The translations under genes were made by a program, and so were the position numbers. The notes beneath the pieces were generated by a model. The model searched no databases. It was not told the origin of the DNA and worked only from the letters and a program-made list of their open reading frames with translations. Source: a virus. From it: 52,972 nt of DNA. Positions 19,701 through 27,811 of this stretch are shown in pieces. Positions within the stretch are counted from its first letter, which is position 1. Each line of letters opens with the position of its first letter. The stretch covers positions 1-52,972 of IMG/VR virus record IMGVR_UViG_3300020420_000019; one strand, 5' to 3'.

Positions 19701-22700
19701 TAACAACTCTTGATGTAGAAACATTAGATGCCAAGAATACAAATATTACAGGATTAGCAGTCACTGATATAGTTGGTACTGCTGCATCAATTGCTACGAT
19801 TGATGTTACAGATTTAGATGCCTTAACTGCTAAGATTAATGCAGGTTATATAACTTCTCTATATGACTCTACAGGAGTCGTTGGTGTTAATACTCAACAT
19901 ATGTTGAGCACTAATGCTGCAGGACAAGTTGTATGGAAAGAACCTGCTCAGATTGGTATTGCAACAATCAATGCTAAGTTAGATACATGGTTTGTATCTA
20001 CAAATGGTGTTGATGACGGTGAACCTTCTCGTGGTAGAACAGCAGAAAGACCATTCAGAACAATTGCATATGCTCTATCACAGATCACAAATATTGGTGT
20101 TAATGATGTTCTAAGCGTTTCTGCAGGTGTTTATCAAGAAACATTCCCACTTACTGTTCCAGCTGGTTTAACAATCAGGGGTGCAGGTCTTCGTGCTACT
20201 AAAGTTATTCCTACTAATGCTACTAAGCAAAAGGATGCTTTCTTACTTAATGACAGATCTGTTATTGAAGATATTACCATTGCTGACATGTTCTTCAATA
20301 CATCAGCAAATGAAGGTTATGCGTTCAAGTATGCACCAGGTATTGCACTTACTAGCAGATCACCTTATGTACAACGAGTAACTGTATTCAACAAAGGTAG
20401 TAATGTTACTTCATCTGATCCATATGGTTATGCTTCTGCTGATTCCAATCCATCATCATATCTTTCTGGTGGTGGTGCATACTTAGATGGTTCTGAGGTA
20501 GCATCAGGATCGCTTGAGGCAGCGATGCTGTTCAATGAGGTTACATTTATTGTACCTAACAGTAAAGGTGTTGTATTAACCAACGGTTCTCGTTGTGAAT
20601 ATATCAATTGCTTTACTTACTTTGCATCAGAAGCGATCAAAGGTGTATCTGGATCTCTTGGTATACACTCTGCAGGTCAGACTAGATTAAGATTGACAGG
20701 TATCACAACTGTTGGTGTTGGTAATACAATTACTCTGTTTGATACTGATGGAACCACTGAATTAGGTTCTGCTGTTGTTGCATCTTATGATGGAACTTAC
20801 TTAGGTGTAACTGGTAAACAACTTGGATTTGAAGTTCTTAATGCTAGGACTGCTAAATCAGTAACATTTAATGATGATGCTCAGTTAGATACTACTGTTA
20901 AGAAGTTTGGTACTGCAGCACTTAAGTTAGATGGTAGTAACGATTCTATCAGTGTTCCTTCTAGTGGTGATCTTGGATTTGGTACTAACACAGACTTCAC
21001 AATTGAATTCTGGGCATACTCAAATACAACTGGTCTTTCTAGTGCAACACTATTTGACTTAAGAGACAATGGCACTGATGCTGAAGGTCTAAGTCTTGCA
21101 TATCGTGCTGCAGGTGAAGTTGATCTAAGAGTTGGTACAACTACTGCTATTACTGGATCTGGTGCAGGTATTGCTACTGGAGTTTGGAAACACTTTGCAA
21201 TAGCAAGAGAAGGTACAGACACAAGATTATTTGTTGATGGTACACAAAGAGGTATTAAGTTCTCTGATACTACCGATTATGGTTCATCTAAGGGTATTGT
21301 ATTTGGTGCAGACTTTGATGGTGCAAGCAATAATGTAACAGGTTGGATTGATGAGGTAAGAATTGAAAAAGGTGTTGCTAAGTATACAGCAAACTTCACT
21401 GCTCCTACTTCTGCTCCAACAGGAGATAAAGATACAAAACTACTTTTACACTTTGATGGTACTAGTGGTATTAAGACTACTAGTGACGATGTAATTCGTA
21501 ATCAGGATGTTCGCATCACACAAGCAGGTGGTGGAATTGGAACTGCTACTAAGGTAATTCTAGCAGATTACAGTCAGTTTGGTGCTGACATGCGTTCTGT
21601 TAGTTGTGCAGTTGAGTACGGTCAGAAAGGTATTATCGCTGATGGTGATGGTGTCACATTGCGTCTTTTTGCAATCAACTTTAATATGGTTGGTGCAGGT
21701 GGAGACATTTCTAATGATCCTAACTTAGCAATACAAGCAAATGAAGTTACTGAGTCAAACAACGGTGATGTATCTTATGTAAGTATTGACCAGAAAGGAG
21801 ACTTTAGAGTTGGTGAAGCATTCTTTGTTGATCAAGAAAATGGTACAGTATCATTCTCACAACAAGTAACAAGTCTACAGGCACTATCTAATCTAACGAT
21901 TACTGATGGTTCAAATAGCAGTCAGATTACACCTAACAGTGGTACATTTGGTAACATCCAGATAGCAGGAAATAATATAGAATCTACTTCTGGAGATATT
22001 AACATTGACCCAGCTGGTTCTGGAGACATCAACATTACTGGTGATGTAAACATCTTAGGTATCTTAACTGCTACAGTTATTCAGTTAGATGCGTTCCAGA
22101 AAAATGATACTTCTATTGCTCTAGATGATTCTGGTTCTGATGGCACTATCAGATTTAACACTGATAATGTTGAAGGTATGCGTCTTGATGCCAATCAGAA
22201 AATTGGTATTGCAACTGCTGCACCTAGAGATAGATTAGATGTTCTAGACACTGCTAGATTTGAAAGGATTAATGCTACTGGTGTTGTAACCTTTAGTGAT
22301 ATTGCTGATGTTAATAATATTGATATTGTTGATGCTAAGGTCTTAGCAGGTTTAGCAACTGATTTTGCAATAACAAATGCTAAGATTCAATCTGGTATCA
22401 TTACTGATATCGTTGGTACTGCAGCAACAATCACAACGATTGATGCTTCTGCACTCGATGCTGTTGATGCTAAAATCAATACAGGAATCGTTACTAACTT
22501 TACAGTTGGACAAACAATAGGTAATGGTTCATTAACAATCAACTCTCCTGTTGGTCTTAACAGTCACACAGATATACCTGATAATGTTGAGGTAAGAATT
22601 GGTGACAATACAGACTTCAAGATCTATCATCAAGATACTGATGCATTTAATAACAGAGGACATGTTATTTTACAGCATGCTAATGGTAATACAACTTATG

Positions 22701-23605
22701 GTAGAGTCCAAGTAAGAAGTGATTACTTCAGTGTTCAAACTGCTGCAGGTAATAGTGACTTCTTGATGACAGATGATAAGACTCTTAAATTGATGTATGC
22801 AGATACTAGTGCATCTGGAGTCGGTGATAGAGTAATTATTAGAGCATCTGGTACAGAGTTACTTGGTATTACATCATTCATAGACAATGGTGTTTACAAA
22901 GGAGAAGTTTCAATCGGAACTTCTATTACAGCAACAGCAGGTGTTGTAACTGCAAATGCTGTAGATCTTGCTGATGCAGATATTCTTGATGCTAAAATCA
23001 CTGCAGGTTTAGCAACTGATTTTGCAATAACAAATCTAAAATCACAATCTGGTATCATAACCGATTTGAATGTCGCATCTGACATTAGAGTTGGTGGTGC
23101 TATGACTGTTACTGGTATAGCAACATTCTCACAAGATGTATTTGTTGCAGGTAACTTAAATGTTGTTGGTGATGTTGTATATGATGAGATAGATGGTAGA
23201 AATATAAACATCTCTGGAATATCTACTCTAAATAATTTGATCGTAACTGGTGTCAGTACAATATCTGACCTTCTGATCGGTGCAGGTAGTTCTACTACTA
23301 AAATAACAACTAATAGTGGTGAGTTAGTATTAGATTCTGCAGTAGGTCAAGTTACAATTCAAGATAATGTTCATGTCGTTGGATATGCAACATTTAAACA
23401 AGGATTATACTATCGTTCTGATCAGGGTGGAAGCACTGGTATAGGATATAGTGGTCCTAATGGTATGGCATACTTTGAGGATGATGGTAGACTAGTTAGT
23501 TCTGCAAGCACTGTAGGATTCTTAACTACCTCTGCATATGTTATGACAACAAATGCATCAGGTGTTCCACAGTGGACTAATTCAATTGATGGAGGCTTCT
23601 TCTAA
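16712..23605 (+). CDS. Giant repeat-containing tail fibre protein (2297 aa)
   Basis: The N-terminus (ATILIKRTQGTSPPTAAP, then GVSFGELIYTYD and LYIGDPSG) is typical of marine myovirus fibre proteins. NIAIG-type beta repeats occur around residues 255-310 and 455-515. A 30-residue repeat with core VGTAATITTLD occupies about residues 586-705 and 811-1050, with one more copy near residue 1901. Residues about 1091-1170 read as a parallel-beta-helix segment (FVSTNGVDDG, RPFRTIAYAL, VSAGVYQETFPL). About 1384-1595 is a LamG/concanavalin-like domain (LDGSNDSI, FTIEFWAYS, GWIDEVRI). The C-terminus (VPQWTNSIDGGFF) shows no endosialidase-type chaperone. The protein most likely forms a long trimeric fibre contacting the host surface, with LamG as a candidate sugar-binding head. 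It overlaps gp13 by one base. Confidence 0.75.
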   Translation: MSATILIKRTQGTSPPTAAPVGTGVSFGELIYTYDVANVGAGKSYKKLYIGDPSGNTEAPIPIGGEYYTQVIADNPADFGKPVANKAVILNSDAKVSSWTVATDLLVGAAATVSGDLSVSGDLNVTGDIVYDEANARNFNITGVATIATLGITSSLEVEVSTSGVGVVTALSGVGGTFLDWNATSAQFEQVNVSHATTVKNLTVTGISTIENNYDFRTQLIRIGREAGVLETDGNDRQGFFIGNFAGSEAGITTLTKRNIAIGHSAFQKGGKTQAESNLFVGNFAGQGAEGSYNIFLGDKAGQDLGSQTIIEYGETGEATTIQFSNGSTLPNDPYNYRAYGSIAAASITDISGGMFAIAVEALSDLSIVNTAVSGNLTFTIGGASNGHLDKTKAGPFTVKGTDDFGLLTDINDAIYLSSGSIGLSGTYGFLIVNAGITTTSGKENHLQNIALGREALWGAGISTDQSNNIAIGAYALYNVYGNDNIAIGQSAGKYNTGSGNVIIGLNQDVAQTTEDTQLIIGSGDTKWISGNNVGWVGIGTTTPDALLAVNGDVSVSGVATIPQIDVNDLGVEAAYVTAGIVTSLVGTYATITTLDVETLDAQNINITGVAVTDIVGTAATISVFDTETADLKDVKITAGIITDIVGTAATITTLDIVEGDIVNAKITAGIITDIVGTAATITTVDFNTADIVTATIGSGIVTTLDASSDVTIGGGLTVTQFVDLNNSLDVEKDFRVGGASTFVGNVTFKGGTIGLGDSISDNIVFNADIDSSFIPDDDDTYNIGSPSQQWKDIYINGVAYIDDLSVDSQVGTYATIGTLDVETLDAKDVNITGLAVTDIVGTAATITTISATEGDIVNAKITAGVVTSLVGTYATVSTVDIETLDAKDVNITGLAVTDIVGTAATISVFDAETADLNNIKVTTGLVTSLVGTYATITTLDVETLDAASISITGVAVTDIVGTAATIATLDVSNGDILNAKITAGVVTSLVGTYGTITTLDVETLDAKNTNITGLAVTDIVGTAASIATIDVTDLDALTAKINAGYITSLYDSTGVVGVNTQHMLSTNAAGQVVWKEPAQIGIATINAKLDTWFVSTNGVDDGEPSRGRTAERPFRTIAYALSQITNIGVNDVLSVSAGVYQETFPLTVPAGLTIRGAGLRATKVIPTNATKQKDAFLLNDRSVIEDITIADMFFNTSANEGYAFKYAPGIALTSRSPYVQRVTVFNKGSNVTSSDPYGYASADSNPSSYLSGGGAYLDGSEVASGSLEAAMLFNEVTFIVPNSKGVVLTNGSRCEYINCFTYFASEAIKGVSGSLGIHSAGQTRLRLTGITTVGVGNTITLFDTDGTTELGSAVVASYDGTYLGVTGKQLGFEVLNARTAKSVTFNDDAQLDTTVKKFGTAALKLDGSNDSISVPSSGDLGFGTNTDFTIEFWAYSNTTGLSSATLFDLRDNGTDAEGLSLAYRAAGEVDLRVGTTTAITGSGAGIATGVWKHFAIAREGTDTRLFVDGTQRGIKFSDTTDYGSSKGIVFGADFDGASNNVTGWIDEVRIEKGVAKYTANFTAPTSAPTGDKDTKLLLHFDGTSGIKTTSDDVIRNQDVRITQAGGGIGTATKVILADYSQFGADMRSVSCAVEYGQKGIIADGDGVTLRLFAINFNMVGAGGDISNDPNLAIQANEVTESNNGDVSYVSIDQKGDFRVGEAFFVDQENGTVSFSQQVTSLQALSNLTITDGSNSSQITPNSGTFGNIQIAGNNIESTSGDINIDPAGSGDINITGDVNILGILTATVIQLDAFQKNDTSIALDDSGSDGTIRFNTDNVEGMRLDANQKIGIATAAPRDRLDVLDTARFERINATGVVTFSDIADVNNIDIVDAKVLAGLATDFAITNAKIQSGIITDIVGTAATITTIDASALDAVDAKINTGIVTNFTVGQTIGNGSLTINSPVGLNSHTDIPDNVEVRIGDNTDFKIYHQDTDAFNNRGHVILQHANGNTTYGRVQVRSDYFSVQTAAGNSDFLMTDDKTLKLMYADTSASGVGDRVIIRASGTELLGITSFIDNGVYKGEVSIGTSITATAGVVTANAVDLADADILDAKITAGLATDFAITNLKSQSGIITDLNVASDIRVGGAMTVTGIATFSQDVFVAGNLNVVGDVVYDEIDGRNINISGISTLNNLIVTGVSTISDLLIGAGSSTTKITTNSGELVLDSAVGQVTIQDNVHVVGYATFKQGLYYRSDQGGSTGIGYSGPNGMAYFEDDGRLVSSASTVGFLTTSAYVMTTNASGVPQWTNSIDGGFF
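18467..18826 (+). repeat. Four tandem 90-bp coding repeats (fibre block A)
   Basis: GTT-GGT-ACT-type unit starts occur at 18467, 18557, 18647 and 18737, exactly 90 bases apart. Each unit encodes 30 residues around VGT(A/Y)ATI. A degenerate unit (VATIPQIDV) precedes the block from about 18377. Confidence 0.9.
19142..19861 (+). repeat. Eight tandem 90-bp coding repeats (fibre block B)
   Basis: Unit starts fall at 19142, 19232, 19322, 19412, 19502, 19592, 19682 and 19772, with no insertion or deletion. Odd units begin VGTYAT or VGTYGT and even units VGTAA, giving a 180-bp (60-residue) higher-order repeat. Confidence 0.93.
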
Positions 23606-24426
23606 TGGCAAAACCTAGTAGTAGAGTAACATTACAAGACTATGTTTTTAGACAACTTGGTGCTCCTGTATTGGAGGTCAATGTTGCTGATGAGCAGTTC
23701 GATGATTTACTAGATGACTCTCTACAATATTTTTATGAGAGACATTTTGATGGTGTAGAAAAAGTATTGCTAAAATATAAATTAACAGAAGATGATATTA
23801 AAAGAGGTAGAGCTAGAGGTGGTACTAATACATTAGGTATTACAACTACAACAACTACATCTGGTGATTTTGAAGAGAACTCAAATTACTTGACAGTTCC
23901 TGATTCTGTAATTGGTATTGAAAAGGTCATGAACTTTGACAGTAGTGGACTTAGTAATGGTATGTTTAATTTAAAATATCAACTATTCTTAAATGATATT
24001 GCATTCAATTTAGGATATGATGGTCTTCTAAATTATTCTATGACAAAAACATATCTAGAAGATATTAACTTCTTATTGACAACATCAACACAGGTCAGAT
24101 TTAATAAAAGAAATAATAAATTATATCTTGATATTGATTGGGCATCTGCAACAGTAAGTCATTTTGTATTGATAGAGTGTTACAGAATTATGGATCCTGC
24201 AAATTATGCAGGAGTATATAACGACTCATTCTTAAAAAGATATGTTGTTGCAAAAACTAAAAAACAATGGGGACAAAACCTCATAAAATTCCAAGGAGTA
24301 AAACTACCTGGCGGGACTGAGTTAAATGGCAGACAAATTTATGAAGATGGTGACTTAGAGTTAAGAGAACTCGAACAAAATATGCTATCTACTTATGAAG
24401 TTCCTGTACTTGACATGATTGGATAA
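23605..24426 (+). CDS. 13: Neck protein gp13
   Basis: The 273-residue protein begins SSRVTLQDYVFRQLGAPVLE, followed by NVADEQFDDLLDDSLQYFYE. This 'LG.PV.eiNV...Q.dD..ddaL.ffye.h' pattern is characteristic of gp13. In T4, gp13 and gp14 form the neck that seals the filled head and connects it to the tail. The length is close to T4 gp13 (309 residues). It joins the fibre gene and gp14 through TAATG overlaps. The order gp13-gp14-gp15-gp16-gp17 is the T4 order and strongly supports the call. Confidence 0.88.
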   Translation: MAKPSSRVTLQDYVFRQLGAPVLEVNVADEQFDDLLDDSLQYFYERHFDGVEKVLLKYKLTEDDIKRGRARGGTNTLGITTTTTTSGDFEENSNYLTVPDSVIGIEKVMNFDSSGLSNGMFNLKYQLFLNDIAFNLGYDGLLNYSMTKTYLEDINFLLTTSTQVRFNKRNNKLYLDIDWASATVSHFVLIECYRIMDPANYAGVYNDSFLKRYVVAKTKKQWGQNLIKFQGVKLPGGTELNGRQIYEDGDLELRELEQNMLSTYEVPVLDMIG

Positions 24427-25871
24427 TGCCTGTATCACCTTTTTTCCAACACGGTTCACCCGAAGAACAGAGATTGGTACAGTCTCTGGTAGACGAGCAT
24501 TTGAAAATGTTTGGAATAGATGTTTATTATATTCCTAGAAAATTAATAGCGACTGATGATATATTAGGTGAGGTTCAGTCATCTAAATTTAATGATAATT
24601 ATTTGATGGAAGCATACCTAAACAACTATGAAGGATATGCAAAAGGTAGTGATATAATGACTAAGTTTGGTATAAATTTACAGAACGAAATTACACTAAC
24701 AATATCTAGAGAAAGGTTTGAAGATTTTATAGCACCATTTCAATTTAACTCTACTAACTTACAAGGTGATCAAGATGGTGACTTATTATTTGGAACTAGA
24801 CCTAAAGAGGGAGATCTTATATTCTTCCCATTAGGAGAAAGATTATTTGAAATAAAGCATGTAGAACATGAGATGCCTTTCTTCCAGTTAGGTAAAAATT
24901 ATACTTATGAATTACAATGTGAACTCTTCCAGTTACAAGACGAAATTATTGACACCAATGTTGCTCAAATTGATACTAGATTGAGTGAAGAAGGAAATAT
25001 AACAACTGTTGTTCTTGCAGGTATTGGTTCTACAGCACAAATAGCTGTAGATACATTTGCACCGTCAGGAGCATTACAGAAAATTACATTAAATGACGAT
25101 GGATCTGGATATACAACTCCACCAAGTATTGTTGTAAGTCCATCACCTGCAGGTGTATCAGATGCTATGGGTCAGGCAGTTGCTATTACAACTCAAAAAG
25201 GTCTACTCAATGCAATAGATTTTGTTGCAATTACCAATCCTGGTTTTGCATATGTTGAACCACCTACAATAGGATTTGGAACGCCAGGTGTGGGTGCTGC
25301 TGCAACTGCTACATTGACTAACTCAGGTATTGGATCTATTAGAATTTCACAACCAGGTTCTAATTATGTTGCTGCACCTATTATAACTATACAACATCCA
25401 TCAGATGTTGGAATTGGAACTACAGGAACTGTAGGTATTAAGACAGGTCAAGTACAAGCAACTGCTGTGGGAATAATACAAGGATCTGTTCTTTCTAGCA
25501 TATTCTTAACTAATGCAGGTTCTGGATATGAGGGCATTCCAACTGTTACAGTTAGTTCTCCTCTAGCAATAGGAATAGGAACATATCACCTAAATGAAAG
25601 AGTGGTTGGATCTGATTCTGGCACTGAAGCATATGTACAAAGTTGGAACGAAACTACTAGAGAATTACAAATTACAATAAATACTGGTGATTTCAGAGCA
25701 GGAGAGTTTATAACTGGTACTGCATCGTCTGCAAGATACCAAGTGCTTTCATACACTGATGACTTAAGTGATCATGCTGCAGGATCTGAATACAACATGA
25801 ATGAAGAATTTGAAACTGCTGCTGATGCACTTTTAGACTTCACTGAATCTAATCCCTTTGGAGATGTATAA
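24426..25871 (+). CDS. 14: Neck protein gp14 with Gly-rich beta insertion
   Basis: Residues 1-190 carry the gp14 signature (PVSPFFQHGSPEEQRLVQSL, DVYYIPR, DLIFFPLGERLFEIKHVE). The extreme C-terminus (YNMNEEFETAADALLDFTES, NPFGDV) also fits gp14. Between them, at about residues 215-380, lie four GxxY segments (GSGYTTPPSIVVS, GFAYVEPPTIGFG, GSNYVAAPIITI, GSGYEGIPTVTV), which make the protein 481 residues against 256 in T4. gp14 acts with gp13 at the head-tail connector. The insertion could project from the neck as a decoration or whisker-like element; that is inference. It overlaps gp13 and gp15 by one base each. Confidence 0.88.
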   Translation: MPVSPFFQHGSPEEQRLVQSLVDEHLKMFGIDVYYIPRKLIATDDILGEVQSSKFNDNYLMEAYLNNYEGYAKGSDIMTKFGINLQNEITLTISRERFEDFIAPFQFNSTNLQGDQDGDLLFGTRPKEGDLIFFPLGERLFEIKHVEHEMPFFQLGKNYTYELQCELFQLQDEIIDTNVAQIDTRLSEEGNITTVVLAGIGSTAQIAVDTFAPSGALQKITLNDDGSGYTTPPSIVVSPSPAGVSDAMGQAVAITTQKGLLNAIDFVAITNPGFAYVEPPTIGFGTPGVGAAATATLTNSGIGSIRISQPGSNYVAAPIITIQHPSDVGIGTTGTVGIKTGQVQATAVGIIQGSVLSSIFLTNAGSGYEGIPTVTVSSPLAIGIGTYHLNERVVGSDSGTEAYVQSWNETTRELQITINTGDFRAGEFITGTASSARYQVLSYTDDLSDHAAGSEYNMNEEFETAADALLDFTESNPFGDV

Positions 25872-26677
25872 TGTTAGGTACTTATTTTTACCATGAAATT
25901 ATAAGAAAAACAATTATCGGTTTCGGTACATTGTTTAATGATATTCAAATCAGACATGAAGATAGGAATGGAGGAACTCTTAGTGAAACTAAAGTCCCTT
26001 TAACTTACGGTCCTAAACAAAAATTCTTAGCAAAATTACAGCAACAGGAAGAACTATCAAAAGCAGTTGCTATAACATTACCTAGAATGTCATTTGAGAT
26101 GAATGACATGTCATATGATCCTAGCAGAAAATCAAGCATTACTAGAACATTCAAAGCAACTGATACTACAGACAATACTAAAGCAAAGAAAGTATATCTT
26201 CCTGTCCCATATAACATAGGATTTGAATTAAATGTAATGACAAAATTAAATGATGATGCATTACAAATTGTAGAACAGATATTACCATTCTTCCAACCTG
26301 CATTTAACATTACAATAGACTTAGTAAGTTCTATTGGAGAGAAAAGAGATATTCCTATTGTATTGGAAAATATTAATTTTGAAGATGAGTATGAATCAGA
26401 TTTTCAAACTAGAAGAGTCTTGATGTATACTTTTAATTTTAATGCTAAAACTTATCTCTTCGGTCCTGTTGCAGATAGTACAGATGGACTAATCAAAAAA
26501 GTTCAAGTGGATTACTATTCTAATACTGAAACAGATACTGCTAAGAGAGAAATGAGATACAAAGTACAACCAGATCCTTTAACTGCAGGACCTGCAGATG
26601 ACTTTGGATTTAGTGAGAGCACTGAGATGTTTAGTGATTCTAAGATTTACAGTCCAACTAGAAGAGAGGATGTATAA
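25871..26677 (+). CDS. 15: Tail terminator / sheath stabiliser gp15
   Basis: The 268-residue sequence opens MLGTYFYHEIIRKTIIGFGT, then LFNDIQI and KVPLTYGPKQKFLAKL, and has LPRMSFEMNDMSYDPSRK. This matches the gp15 pattern (FYxxxxRR, LFxNIQI, V.ItY..KehF, LPRi...m.d..Yd). In T4, a gp15 hexamer caps the tail tube and sheath and is the surface that joins the neck. The length is close to T4 gp15 (272 residues). The gene lies between gp14 and gp16 in a chain of TAATG overlaps. Confidence 0.9.
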   Translation: MLGTYFYHEIIRKTIIGFGTLFNDIQIRHEDRNGGTLSETKVPLTYGPKQKFLAKLQQQEELSKAVAITLPRMSFEMNDMSYDPSRKSSITRTFKATDTTDNTKAKKVYLPVPYNIGFELNVMTKLNDDALQIVEQILPFFQPAFNITIDLVSSIGEKRDIPIVLENINFEDEYESDFQTRRVLMYTFNFNAKTYLFGPVADSTDGLIKKVQVDYYSNTETDTAKREMRYKVQPDPLTAGPADDFGFSESTEMFSDSKIYSPTRREDV

Positions 26678-27096
26678 TGTCTAAACCAATAGACGACGCA
26701 TTAAATACTACATCTGATGATCATGCTTATGTACAAAAGTTTAATAAGCATAAAGATGTACCTGAGAAAAAAGATCATGGTGCTGAGATAGATAAAGACT
26801 ATCAATACTCCAGAGCACAGTTATATAACTTAATAGAAAAAGGGCAAGAAACTCTGGATGGTATAATGGATGTAGCAAATGAATCTGGATCTCCTAGAGC
26901 ATTTGAAGTGGCAGGTCAGGTCTTAAAGTCAACTGCTGATATAGCAGACAAACTAATGGATCTTCAAAAAAAGGTGAAAGAAATTGACGAGACTAAAAAC
27001 AACACTACAAATCATGTTACTAATAACGCTATTTTCACTGGCAGCACTGCCGAGTTGCAGAAACTCATCAAGAAAGGATTCTTAGATACTAAATAA
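26677..27096 (+). CDS. 16: Small terminase subunit gp16
   Basis: The 139-residue protein is mainly helical. The core IDKDYQYSRAQLYNLIEKGQ, then SPRAFEVAGQVLKST and ADIADKLMDLQKKVKEID, fits T4 gp16, in which a central coiled-coil pair drives ring assembly. gp16 recognises or regulates concatemer DNA and stimulates the ATPase of gp17 during packaging. It is separated from gp17 by about 2.9 kb of accessory genes (27118-29985), whereas in T4 the two genes are adjacent and overlapping. The stop overlaps a CTAAATA motif. Confidence 0.88.
   Translation: MSKPIDDALNTTSDDHAYVQKFNKHKDVPEKKDHGAEIDKDYQYSRAQLYNLIEKGQETLDGIMDVANESGSPRAFEVAGQVLKSTADIADKLMDLQKKVKEIDETKNNTTNHVTNNAIFTGSTAELQKLIKKGFLDTK
27089..27095 (+). 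promoter_or_regulatory. Possible variant late promoter (CTAAATA) before accessory island
   Basis: CTAAATA overlaps the last codons of gp16, 22 bases before the ATG at 27118. Spacing and core resemble the copies at 16130 and 40934. It could start a separate late transcript for the island. Confidence 0.35.
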
Positions 27097-27117
27097 GGCT
27101 AGAATAAATTATAATTC

Positions 27118-27546
27118 ATGTCAGAAGTAAAGAAGGAAGAGAAAGGTATCTTTGGCAAAATCAAAGATAAAGTACTTCCTGATCAGGACGAACAAGCTGC
27201 TATTATTAGTACCTTTGTGCGTCTTGGTGTTTTGGTATGGTCAGGTGGTATACTAACATTAAACTATGTTGCTATACCTGGTGTACCTCAACAAAAGATA
27301 GATCCAACTTTCATAGCTTCGGTTTTTACAGGAGTTTTAGCTAGTTTTGGCATCCAAACGGCTAGTAAGAAAGGTGATGGAACTATGAAAATGCCACCTG
27401 GCGGTGGTAGTGGACCTAATGGTAATATATCTAAAGCAGATATGGAGAGGTTGATTGACAAAGCAACTCAAGCAGCACCCGTACAGACTATTAGATTAGA
27501 ACAAGCACCATTGGTCATTAACCCCTCAACTCCAAAGAAAAGTTAA
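27118..27546 (+). CDS. Small membrane protein, two predicted TM segments (possible holin)
   Basis: This 142-residue protein has a charged N-terminus (about 25 residues, KKEEKGIFGKIKDKV). Two hydrophobic stretches follow at about residues 30-50 (FVRLGVLVWSGGILTLNYVA) and 63-80 (FIASVFTGVLASFGIQTA), with a short loop between. The C-terminal region is Gly/Pro-rich and hydrophilic. Size and topology would suit a class II-type holin, but no lysis partner (endolysin) is seen nearby, so this is only a possibility. The neighbour at 27549 is also a membrane protein. Confidence 0.65.
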   Translation: MSEVKKEEKGIFGKIKDKVLPDQDEQAAIISTFVRLGVLVWSGGILTLNYVAIPGVPQQKIDPTFIASVFTGVLASFGIQTASKKGDGTMKMPPGGGSGPNGNISKADMERLIDKATQAAPVQTIRLEQAPLVINPSTPKKS

Positions 27547-27548
27547 TC

Positions 27549-27797
27549 ATGCAAAAAGTTATTAATGGAATCGCTATTTTCTCAGGTGCAGTAGCACTTG
27601 GAATAGTCGGTCTTGGTGGATATGTATTCATCAGAAAAGATGCTATAATAGATAGTGTCAAAGGTAAAATTATGGAATCAGTTATGCCTAGCATACCTGG
27701 TGTTGGTGGATTAGGTGGTTCATTACCTGATCTTGGTGGCGGGGCTGAGAAGTCAATACCTCCTGTAGGTACAGGGTTTGGCATTCCTAGTTTGTAA
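27549..27797 (+). CDS. Small single-pass membrane protein with Gly/Pro-rich tail
   Basis: The 82-residue protein has one hydrophobic segment at about residues 5-28 (NGIAIFSGAVALGIVGLGGY) followed by basic residues (IRKD), a short helix and a Gly/Pro-rich C-terminus. It starts 2 bases after the previous stop, so the two membrane genes are probably co-translated. No family is recognised. A role in lysis or membrane modification during late infection is possible only by association. Confidence 0.6.
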   Translation: MQKVINGIAIFSGAVALGIVGLGGYVFIRKDAIIDSVKGKIMESVMPSIPGVGGLGGSLPDLGGGAEKSIPPVGTGFGIPSL

Positions 27798-27811
27798 ACT
27801 AACTTTTTATT

